Positions 8,382 to 15,517 of a stretch of 40,171 bases of DNA are shown here, one piece after another; position 1 is the stretch's first letter, and every line of letters starts with the position of its first letter. Below the pieces are notes generated by a model. The model was not told the origin of the DNA, did not search any database, and saw nothing but the letters and a program-made list of their open reading frames with translations. The translations under genes and the position numbers were made by a program. The DNA is from Acidobacteriota bacterium. Its GTDB lineage: Bacteria > Acidobacteriota > Terriglobia > Terriglobales > Acidobacteriaceae. The DNA is taken from positions 1 through 40,171 of the forward strand of contig JAJYSV010000037.1 of the NCBI GenBank assembly GCA_021793405.1, given 5' to 3'.

Positions 8382-9383
8382 ATGCTGAGAATCGGACTTC
8401 CGCAGAACATCTCTGAAGAATTCCTCCAAGGATTTCCCAAGGATAATGTCGAAATTATCCGCCTGCCCGACCATCTGGACCATGAGGTGGACGTTGAATT
8501 CTGGATACCCTCGATGTTCGGCTCCCAAGCCGCGCGAGTGTTTCCGCACCTTCGCGGCGTGAAAGTGGTGCAATGCCTGCGAGCGGGTGTGGATTGGATT
8601 CTGCCCTGGTTGCCCCAAGGCATCATTCTTTGCGATGGACAGGGTCTGCACAACATCCCAGTTGCGGAGTGGGTGGTGGCGGCCATCCTCAGCTCACTCA
8701 AGCGATTCCCGGAGTATCGTGACGATCAACGCGAGCAATTCTGGGGTGGCCAGGCGCGGCCACAGGGGGCAGCGGAACATGGGATCGGCGCGCACCACAC
8801 CTCCAACGATTCGGCGCCGGACGGCCGCCAGTACTCCTATCGAATCCTGGGAGATGAGCTCCACAAGAAGAAGGTGTTGATTGTGGGTTACGGCGGCATT
8901 GGCACGGAGGTGGGACGTCTGCTGCAGGTGTTCGAAGTGGACATCGTTCGGGTGGCACGGACGGCAAAACCGGGCGTCTCCGCCATTGACGACCTTGCGA
9001 AGCTGATTCCCGAAGCCGACGTGGTGGTGCTGCTGGTCCCACTGACGGAGCAAACCCGCGGACTAATGAATGCCGAGATGCTGGGGCGAATGAAAACGGG
9101 GGCCCTGCTGGTAAACGCCGCGCGGGGAACCATTGTGGACACGAACGCACTGCTGGCTCAGTTGCAGGCCAGACGCATTCACGCGGTTCTGGATGTGATG
9201 GAGCCCGAGCCTCTGCCCAAGGGTCATCCTCTCTGGACCGCGCCGAATTGCTTTATTACACCGCATGTCGCTGGATCTGTTACCGGCTTTGCGGCTCGCG
9301 GATTGGAGTTTGCGGCCGCACAGGTTCGGCGCTACATGGCGGGAGCGCCGCTGGAAAACCGCGTGGGTGATGCGGGCTATTGA
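8382..9383 (+). CDS. D-isomer-specific 2-hydroxyacid dehydrogenase
   Basis: From the ATG at 8382 the protein has 333 residues, the usual length for NAD(P)-dependent D-2-hydroxyacid dehydrogenases (2-oxoacid reduced to D-2-hydroxyacid). The Rossmann motif GYGGIG is at 169-174. The catalytic triad of the family is present: Arg248 (NAARGTIVD), Glu274 (VMEPEP) and His295 (TPHVAGS). Between the first catalytic segment and the Rossmann domain lies an unusual His/Asp/Ser-rich insert (about 121-152, with HHTSNDSAPDG). Substrate cannot be told from sequence; glyoxylate/hydroxypyruvate-type reductase is one possibility. The frame opens at TTG 8346, but the ATG is more likely. The stop overlaps the 3' end of the convergent FAD dehydrogenase gene. 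Confidence 0.88.
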   Translation: MLRIGLPQNISEEFLQGFPKDNVEIIRLPDHLDHEVDVEFWIPSMFGSQAARVFPHLRGVKVVQCLRAGVDWILPWLPQGIILCDGQGLHNIPVAEWVVAAILSSLKRFPEYRDDQREQFWGGQARPQGAAEHGIGAHHTSNDSAPDGRQYSYRILGDELHKKKVLIVGYGGIGTEVGRLLQVFEVDIVRVARTAKPGVSAIDDLAKLIPEADVVVLLVPLTEQTRGLMNAEMLGRMKTGALLVNAARGTIVDTNALLAQLQARRIHAVLDVMEPEPLPKGHPLWTAPNCFITPHVAGSVTGFAARGLEFAAAQVRRYMAGAPLENRVGDAGY

Positions 9384-12337
9384 TCCTCGCCCGCCAGTAC
9401 TTCTGAAAGGTGTACCGCGTGCCGGTCGGAGAGTTGCGCGATCTGTTCGCGGCAGCTGAAACCATTCGTAACAATGATTGTTTCTTTATCGGCACGCTCC
9501 ACAGCAGGCAAGAGAACCCGGTTCGCTAGGGTCATCGAGACGTGGTATTTTTCCTTCTCGAAGCCGAAGGGACCGGCCATGCCGCAGCAGCCGGAGTCGA
9601 GCATTTCGACCTGCGCGCCGGATGCATGCAAGAGTTGCATCTCCTCCGCCATGAACGGCTTTTGATGGCAATGGCCATGCACCAGAATGCGTTGATTGCT
9701 GCGGGAAGGCGGATGGTAGTGATCTGCCTTGTTGACAAGAAACTCGCTGAGGAGATAGGTCTGGCGGGCGAGTTTTTCGGCGCGTGGTGCGTAGTGGGAA
9801 TCGTTGGCCAGCAGGCTGCGCGCTTCGTCGCGGAACACGCTGGCGCAGCTGGGTTCCAGCACCACGATGGGAGTTCCAGCTTGCAGTTGAGGTTCCAGCG
9901 CATCGAGAACGCGCAGCAGGTAACGCTTCGCGCGATCCAGCATTCCGAAGTCGTATAAGGGTCTTCCGCAGCAGAGATGGCCTTTGGGCACCTGCACCTG
10001 AAAGCCCGCATTGCCCAACACCCGCCATGCAGCCAGGGCCGCCTGTGGATAAAAATAATTGTTCCACGTGTCCGGCCATAGCAGTACGACAGGACGCGAG
10101 TCGTGCGCAGCGGCTGGATTAGGATTGTGCTGCGCAGAGAGTAAACGCAAACTACTTTGGAACGTTTGCGGCGCAAACGCTGGGATCGTGCGCTCCGGAG
10201 CCATGCCGATCAAGGCCTTCACGAGATCCTGCACGACGGGAAGTCGTCCGGGAAGGTTCGCGATGCGCGGCATTTGTGATGCGAAGTGTGCCCAGCGGTC
10301 CATCATTCCAAATGCGTAGGCGTGGATTGGGCGGCGATGATGCTCATAGTAATGCGAGAGAAACTCAGCCTTATAGGTCGCGATGTCCACATTCACCGGA
10401 CACTCGTGCTTGCAGGCCTTGCAGGAAAGACAAAGCTCCAGCGCGTCTTTTACGGCGGTGCTCTGCCAGCCTTGCGGACGCAACTCACCCTGTAGCATTT
10501 CCCACAGCAGGTGCGCGCGACCGCGGGTAGAATGCTGCTCTTCGCGGGTCGCCATGTAGCTGGGGCACATGGTACCGGCATCTTCCTTGCGGCAAAGACC
10601 GACGCCGACGCAGCGCAGAGTGGCGTTGGAAAACGATCCGCCATCGTCGGGAAACTGAAAATGCGTCTCCACCGACTTTGGCTGATATTCAGCGCCGAGG
10701 CGAAGATTGTCCTGCGGCTGGTAAACGGCGATGGGATCGGCCAGCTTGCCGGGATTCATCTTATTAGTCGGGTCCCAGATGGCTTTGAATTCGCGGAAGG
10801 CCTGCATGAGTTCCGGGCCAAACATTTTCGGCAGCAGCGCGGCGCGAGATTGGCCGTCGCCATGTTCGCCGGAGAGTGATCCGCCGTGCGCGAGCACGAT
10901 GTCCGCCGCCTCGTCGATGAATATGCGGTATTTGCGGATGCCCTCCTCGCTTTCGAGATCGAAGTTGAACCGCATATGAACGCAGCCCTGACCGAAGTGT
11001 CCGTAGAGGGGCGAACGATAGCCGTAACGCCGCGCCGCATCCATGAGACGGCGCAGATAGCTGCCCAATTTTTCCGGAGGAACGGCGGAATCTTCCCAGC
11101 CCTCCCAGCCGATCGGCTCGCCGGGAACGAAGACGGTGGCGCCGAGGCCGGATTCGCGAACCTTCCAGACACGCTTGGCTTCCGATTGGGAATAAAGGCG
11201 CGCATGTGGCGCGGCAGAAATTTTCTTGTAAGCATCGATCATGGCGATGGCCTGGGCCGTGGCTTCCTCGATGCTGTCCGCGCCAAATTCCGCCAGCAAG
11301 TGGCCGCCGCCATCGGGCAGCAGTGCGAGGTCGTTGACGACGAGATGCTTGCGACGCATAAATTCCACCAGCAGGGCGTCAAATCCCTCCAGACCGATGG
11401 GTTTGTGCTGCAAGACGAACGGGACGTGGTCGGCCGCGATGAAGGCGTCTTGAAAGCCCATGCCAACGAGGACTCGGCAAGGTGGACTGGGCATGAGGCG
11501 CAGCGTCGCTTCGAGAACGGTGATGCAGGTGCCTTCGCTGCCGACCAGAGCGCGGGCCACGTTGAAGCCATTTTCCGGCAGCAGATCGTCGAGGTTGTAG
11601 CCAGAGACGCGGCGAGGAATTTTAGGGAATCGTTCGCGAATCAGGGGCGCGTAGCGGTCGCGGATTTTCTGCAAGCCGGCGTAGATTTCGCCGCGTCTTC
11701 CGCCTGCCTGGATGATAGCGGCCAGTTCGTCTTCGCTGGTGGCGCCTACTTCCAGGACGGTGCCGTCGTAGAGCAGCACACGCATGGAGTCGATGTTGTC
11801 CACGGTCTTGCCGCCCATCAGCGCGTGGACGCCGCAGGAGTTGTTGCCAATCATGCCGCCCAGCGTGCAGCGGCTGTGCGTGGCAGGGTCAGGAGCGAAG
11901 GTCAGACGGTGGTTCTCGGCGGCTTCGCGTACACGATCGAGCACGATACCAGGCTCGACGCGTGCCTGCCCGCAATCCGGATCGAGATGCAGGATGCGAT
12001 CGACATGCCTGGAAAAATCTAGCACGACGGCCACATTGCAGCACTGTCCGGCGAGGCTGGTGCCCGCGCCGCGAGAGAGGATAGGAGCGCCAAACGTGCG
12101 GCAGACGGCAACGGCGGCTTCGACGTCGGCGGTGTCCACGGGAAGCACAAGACCGATTGGAAGCTGACGGTAGTTGGAGGCGTCGGTGGCATAGAGGGCA
12201 CGGCTGCCGGAGTCGAAGCGGACCTCGCCGCGCACGGATTTGCGCAGTGCAGACTCCAGTTCGCGATACGCGAAGAATCGTTCATGCGCATGCGCCGGCT
12301 TTTGTTCGACCAGAATCGGAAACCGCGATCCTTCCAT
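9377..12337 (-). CDS. FAD-linked oxidase/Fe-S D-2-hydroxyacid dehydrogenase (YdiJ-like)
   Basis: This 986-residue fusion combines GlcD-like and GlcF-like halves, matching the size and order of E. coli YdiJ, a D-2-hydroxyglutarate dehydrogenase. The N-terminal PCMH FAD-binding domain (about 59-285) shows SRGAGTSLAG and GNNSCG. The FAD oxidase C-terminal domain (about 290-530) has GHFGQGCVH (446-454) and GEHGDG (490-495). Fe-S binding follows: C576, C582 and C591, then CLSCKACKHECP with C636, C639, C642 and C646. Two cysteine-rich CCG segments (CCGRP, and CCGMAGPFGFEKEKY near the end) complete it. It should oxidise a D-2-hydroxyacid and pass electrons onward; the substrate is not certain. The start has GAGGA five bases upstream. 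It is the third gene of a leftward operon after an enoyl-CoA hydratase and a lipoprotein, and is convergent with a D-2-hydroxyacid dehydrogenase. Confidence 0.9.
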   Translation of the reverse strand: MEGSRFPILVEQKPAHAHERFFAYRELESALRKSVRGEVRFDSGSRALYATDASNYRQLPIGLVLPVDTADVEAAVAVCRTFGAPILSRGAGTSLAGQCCNVAVVLDFSRHVDRILHLDPDCGQARVEPGIVLDRVREAAENHRLTFAPDPATHSRCTLGGMIGNNSCGVHALMGGKTVDNIDSMRVLLYDGTVLEVGATSEDELAAIIQAGGRRGEIYAGLQKIRDRYAPLIRERFPKIPRRVSGYNLDDLLPENGFNVARALVGSEGTCITVLEATLRLMPSPPCRVLVGMGFQDAFIAADHVPFVLQHKPIGLEGFDALLVEFMRRKHLVVNDLALLPDGGGHLLAEFGADSIEEATAQAIAMIDAYKKISAAPHARLYSQSEAKRVWKVRESGLGATVFVPGEPIGWEGWEDSAVPPEKLGSYLRRLMDAARRYGYRSPLYGHFGQGCVHMRFNFDLESEEGIRKYRIFIDEAADIVLAHGGSLSGEHGDGQSRAALLPKMFGPELMQAFREFKAIWDPTNKMNPGKLADPIAVYQPQDNLRLGAEYQPKSVETHFQFPDDGGSFSNATLRCVGVGLCRKEDAGTMCPSYMATREEQHSTRGRAHLLWEMLQGELRPQGWQSTAVKDALELCLSCKACKHECPVNVDIATYKAEFLSHYYEHHRRPIHAYAFGMMDRWAHFASQMPRIANLPGRLPVVQDLVKALIGMAPERTIPAFAPQTFQSSLRLLSAQHNPNPAAAHDSRPVVLLWPDTWNNYFYPQAALAAWRVLGNAGFQVQVPKGHLCCGRPLYDFGMLDRAKRYLLRVLDALEPQLQAGTPIVVLEPSCASVFRDEARSLLANDSHYAPRAEKLARQTYLLSEFLVNKADHYHPPSRSNQRILVHGHCHQKPFMAEEMQLLHASGAQVEMLDSGCCGMAGPFGFEKEKYHVSMTLANRVLLPAVERADKETIIVTNGFSCREQIAQLSDRHAVHLSEVLAGEDQ

Positions 12338-12397
12338 TTCAGTCCTCTACTCTATCTGTTGAACGTCGATGCGGCGTATCCGCATTCGGCGCATTGG

Positions 12398-12943
12398 TTA
12401 GCGCGCCAAGAGCGGAATATTCCAGTCGTCCACGACGATGCCCATGTCTTTGAGCGTGTGGATAGTGACTTGCAGATGGTTCTGGCGCCATGCCTGATTT
12501 TGAGGGGTTTGCCGCAACTCGCCAATGGCGACGACTCGTCCGTACGGCCATGCACCGTCCGGCAGAGAGGAGAGGGCCTGCGGCAGATCCGCTAAGCGAA
12601 TATTCAACACCTGTTTCCGCGCGACAGTCAGACGCGTCATTCCGCCGCGATCGATCGGACTGGAATTTTCATCCGGCAAATAGATGCGCAACTGGATCAT
12701 GTTGCTTTCAACCGAGAGCAATGGATTTCTCCATTCGCTTTCCTGAGTGACGGCGAGATAGGTGCTCTTCGAAGGCGGCGGGATTTGACTCAGGTCCTGA
12801 CGGGCTGCACTTTTGGACGCATTCCAGGAAGTGGCATGACCGGACATATCGAATGAATTGCCATGTCTGCATCCGCCGATTGCAAGCAGGCCGAACCACG
12901 CGAATAGAACCAGACCATTGAATCGAAGAAAGGAGACCCGCAT
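12398..12943 (-). CDS. Small putative lipoprotein, unknown function
   Basis: Starting at the ATG at 12941-12943, the 181-residue protein has a basic N-terminus, a hydrophobic core (GLVLFAWFGLLAIGGC) and a lipobox cysteine at residue 26. Lipidation and export are therefore likely. The mature part contains TYLAVTQESEWRNP, QLRIYLPDENSS and HLQVTIHTLKDMGIVV, and no motif I recognise. The frame stays open to 13060, but the extension overlaps the neighbouring coding region and would bury the signal peptide. No strong ribosome site is visible. It lies 38 bp downstream of the enoyl-CoA hydratase gene and 60 bp upstream of the FAD dehydrogenase gene, so it is probably cotranscribed with both. Confidence 0.7.
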   Translation of the reverse strand: MRVSFLRFNGLVLFAWFGLLAIGGCRHGNSFDMSGHATSWNASKSAARQDLSQIPPPSKSTYLAVTQESEWRNPLLSVESNMIQLRIYLPDENSSPIDRGGMTRLTVARKQVLNIRLADLPQALSSLPDGAWPYGRVVAIGELRQTPQNQAWRQNHLQVTIHTLKDMGIVVDDWNIPLLAR

Positions 12944-12981
12944 CGTTTTCAGGATATCAGCGTGGCAATAGGTGCGACTGC

Positions 12982-13776
12982 CTAACGCCCCTGCCAGATG
13001 GGTGCCCGCTTGGCAAGAAAAGCCGCAACTCCTTCGGCTTTGTCCGCAGTGCCGCAGCATAGTCCGAAGAGCTCCGCTTCGAGCGACAAGGCTTCCTCGA
13101 GAGGAATATCGTAGCCGCGATCGACCGCCTCCAGGCTGTAACGCACGGCCAGCGGCGCCATGGCGGCGATGGAGCGAGCGATGGCTTCACCGCGCGCCAG
13201 CAATTGATCGGGTGCGATGACTTCATTGATAAGACCGACGCGGAGCGCGTCCGCGGCGGAGAGGATTTCCGCGGTCAGAATCATGTGTAGCGCGACTCCT
13301 TTGCCCACCAAGCGCGCCAGCCGCTGCGTGCCGCCGTAGCCGGGAATCAGGCCTAGCTTCACTTCGGGCTGGCCGAGTTTTGTATTCTCACTGGCGATGC
13401 GCAACGTGCACGCCAGAGCTAATTCGCATCCGCCACCAAGCGCGTAGCCGTTGATGCAGGCGATGACAGGTTTGCCGCAGGTCTCGATGGAGCGAAAAAC
13501 TGCCTGGCCTCGCAAGGCAAGTTCGCGACCTTCCGCGACATTGACTGCGGCTAGTTCCTGAATGTCGGCCCCGGCAGCAAAGGCCTTTTCTCCCGCGCCA
13601 GTGAGAATGGCGGCGCGGATGGAAGCGTCGTCGCGGACGGTTTGGATGACGGCACGTAACTCGAGTAGGGTCGCTCCGTTGAGGGCGTTCATAACCTTGG
13701 GGCGGTTCAGCGTAAGGAAGGCAATCCCGTCGCGGATTTCAAAGAGAAGATTCTCAAACGGCGTTTCCGACGTCAT
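12982..13776 (-). CDS. Enoyl-CoA hydratase/isomerase (crotonase) family
   Basis: The 264-residue length is standard for enoyl-CoA hydratases. The oxyanion-hole segments are AFAAGADIQEL (65-75) and INGYALGGGCELAL (108-121). The two acid/base glutamates are E118 (GGGCE) and E138 (GQPEVKLGLIPGYGG), spaced 20 residues apart as in rat mitochondrial crotonase (E144/E164), so hydration of 2-enoyl-CoA is well supported. Physiological context, fatty-acid or amino-acid breakdown, is not shown by neighbours. GAGG lies about nine bases before the ATG. It is the first gene of the leftward operon and is divergent from the VOC-RibH gene. Confidence 0.92.
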   Translation of the reverse strand: MTSETPFENLLFEIRDGIAFLTLNRPKVMNALNGATLLELRAVIQTVRDDASIRAAILTGAGEKAFAAGADIQELAAVNVAEGRELALRGQAVFRSIETCGKPVIACINGYALGGGCELALACTLRIASENTKLGQPEVKLGLIPGYGGTQRLARLVGKGVALHMILTAEILSAADALRVGLINEVIAPDQLLARGEAIARSIAAMAPLAVRYSLEAVDRGYDIPLEEALSLEAELFGLCCGTADKAEGVAAFLAKRAPIWQGR

Positions 13777-13903
13777 GACTGGCGGACCTCGATGAGATTT
13801 TCCGGAAGACTGCTGAGTTTATCAAGTCCATCCCCGCTGCGCAAAGACTACTCTCAACGCTGGCATTCCACGAGCTCCCGTCGCGGCGTTGTACCATCGA
13901 AAC

Positions 13904-14794
13904 ATGATCAAAGGAATCACACTGGTGCGCGCCGCGCGCACATCCGCCGAGTTCGACACGCTGGCGAGCTTTTTTGGGGCGTTGGGTTTCGAGCCCGGGA
14001 AGGCATGGACCAACGAGGAGAGTCGTAACGCGCCTTTTCTGGCCCCGTTGGGCAATCTGGAATTTGTTGCCGGACGACTGCCTGCCACGCCGGAGATTCT
14101 GATCGAAGTAACTGGGCTGGCTGCCGTCTATGCTGTGGCGAAGAATTGGGCTGCCGAAAGCGGCCCGGTTGCGGAAAGCGGACAGAAAATTTCGGAGATC
14201 GTGCCGACCCATTGGAATTCGCGGGTATTTACCGCCGAGCCCGTACCGGGAATGATTTTTGGGTTCTGGGAATCGGACAACCCGCACCACGGGAAACCCG
14301 TGGCAATCGAGGGAGACCTGAGCGCCGCCGGCATGAGGTTTGGGATCGTCGTTGCGCGCTGGAACGCGGTGATCACCGATCGGCTGTTGCAAGGCGCCCT
14401 GGATGCATTGCTGCGGAGCGGAGCGAAAAAAGACGCAATTACAATTGTCCGCGTTCCCGGTAGTTGGGAGATTCCAGCGGCTGCGCGCTTGCTTGCCGAC
14501 AGCAGGCAGGTGGATGCCATCGTCACGCTGGGGGTTCTGCTGCGCGGAGACACCGCGCACTACGAGGCAATCTACACGGAAGTCTCGCGCGGAATTGGCC
14601 AGTCGCAACAGGAGACGGGCGTACCGCATTCGTTCGGCGTGTTGACCTGCGAAACTCTGGAGCAGGCGCTGGATCGGGCCGGCCTGAAGATGGGCAACAA
14701 GGGATTTGAAGCAGCGCTGGCGGCGATTGAAATGGTGGCGGTCAAGAAGAAGATCGTAGCCGCTTCAGTTGCAGACGTTGCGGCAGGCAGGTAA
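13904..14794 (+). CDS. ribH: VOC-like domain fused to lumazine synthase (RibH)
   Basis: From the ATG at 13904 the protein has 296 residues; stand-alone lumazine synthase is about 155. The C-terminal part (about 143-282) is a convincing 6,7-dimethyl-8-ribityllumazine synthase: RFGIVVARWN, RVPGSWEIP (183-191), LRGDTAHYEAI with the conserved histidine at residue 219, GVPHSFGVLT and GNKGFEAALAAIEM. It should condense the pyrimidine intermediate with dihydroxybutanone phosphate in riboflavin synthesis. Residues 1 to about 130 resemble a single glyoxalase/VOC-type fold (SAEFDTLASFFGALGFEPG, FLAPLGNLEFVAG, GMIFGFWESDN) but lack the usual N-terminal metal-ligand histidine, so this half may be non-catalytic. 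The call of this half is weaker. nusB begins three bases after the stop. No FMN riboswitch is visible upstream. Confidence 0.85.
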   Translation: MIKGITLVRAARTSAEFDTLASFFGALGFEPGKAWTNEESRNAPFLAPLGNLEFVAGRLPATPEILIEVTGLAAVYAVAKNWAAESGPVAESGQKISEIVPTHWNSRVFTAEPVPGMIFGFWESDNPHHGKPVAIEGDLSAAGMRFGIVVARWNAVITDRLLQGALDALLRSGAKKDAITIVRVPGSWEIPAAARLLADSRQVDAIVTLGVLLRGDTAHYEAIYTEVSRGIGQSQQETGVPHSFGVLTCETLEQALDRAGLKMGNKGFEAALAAIEMVAVKKKIVAASVADVAAGR

Positions 14795-14797
14795 ACC

Positions 14798-15253
14798 GTG
14801 AGCAAACGCCGCAAGTCCCGTGAAATCGCCATGCAAATGCTGTTTCAGGCAGACCTTGGCAAGCAGCACGCCGATGAGGTGCGACGGACGTTTTGGCAGG
14901 CACGGGAAAACGTCGACTCGAACACGCAAGGGTTTGCTGAAGATATTTTTCGAGTTGCCATCGAACGGCAGGAAGAGATCGATACCTACATCGCCACCGC
15001 GAGCGAGCATTGGCGGCTGGAACGGATGGCCGCGGTGGACCGCAACTTGTTACGCGCCGCAATTGCAGAAATGCTCGCGTATCCAGCGACGCCGTTGCCC
15101 ATCATTATCAACGAGTCGCTTGAGATTGCACGCATGTACTCGGCGCCGGAATCGGTCCATTTTCTGAATGGAATTCTGGATGCGGTTGCACGTGCGCTGC
15201 CGCGTACCGCCAAACAGCTCGCTCCGCGTCCCGCGAAAGAGACCCCGAGGTAG
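14798..15253 (+). CDS. nusB: Transcription antitermination factor NusB
   Basis: The 151-residue protein has the NusB layout. A basic N-terminal SKRRKSREIAMQMLFQADLG (2-21) is the RNA-binding start seen across the family. This is followed by the helical bundle (AVDRNLLRAAIAEML, PIIINESLEIARMYS, VHFLNGILDAVAR). NusB with NusE (S10) binds boxA RNA in rRNA antitermination complexes. The start is GTG at 14798, three bases after the ribH stop. The ribH-nusB order is common in bacteria and supports cotranscription. The last ~15 residues are a short basic tail. Confidence 0.96.
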   Translation: MSKRRKSREIAMQMLFQADLGKQHADEVRRTFWQARENVDSNTQGFAEDIFRVAIERQEEIDTYIATASEHWRLERMAAVDRNLLRAAIAEMLAYPATPLPIIINESLEIARMYSAPESVHFLNGILDAVARALPRTAKQLAPRPAKETPR

Positions 15254-15455
15254 CAGGGTCTTTCGGGCAGTCTATCCATCAACTCCTGTCACCGAAAATC
15301 GGGCCCATAGCAGATTTACGGTTTGTGTAGCGATTTGCGGTGGAGAGCCATTCTGAACCCTTCGACTCCTGTCAGGGCAGGTTCCTCGTAGCGAAGCAAA
15401 CAAATCCCGACGATATATACAGAATATACAGAGTCAACTCCGCCATCACCTTCTG

Positions 15456-15480
15456 GATTCTTCGCTGCGTTCAGAATGAC
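15456..15480 (+). repeat. Dispersed 25-bp repeat, copy B
   Basis: This differs from the copy at 946-970 at one base (C to T). It sits in the 264-bp gap between the convergent nusB and propeller genes; otherwise I see no clear gene or terminator in that gap. The gap also holds a short A/T-rich tract around 15413-15433 with near-repeats of ATATACAGA. Confidence 0.65.
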
Positions 15481-15517
15481 TCCTCTCTTTTTTCAATCCG
15501 GTATCTGTAAATCTTCT

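Noticed and set aside
10886-12022. 378-codon plus-strand ORF opposite the FAD/Fe-S dehydrogenase
   Set aside because: The minus-strand frame has clear conserved motifs throughout; the antisense frame is Gly/Asp/Arg-rich with no domain and is a GC-rich shadow.
13777-13903. Possible FMN riboswitch upstream of ribH
   Set aside because: The conserved FMN-aptamer segments are not visible, and the gap to the divergent gene is only 127 bp.
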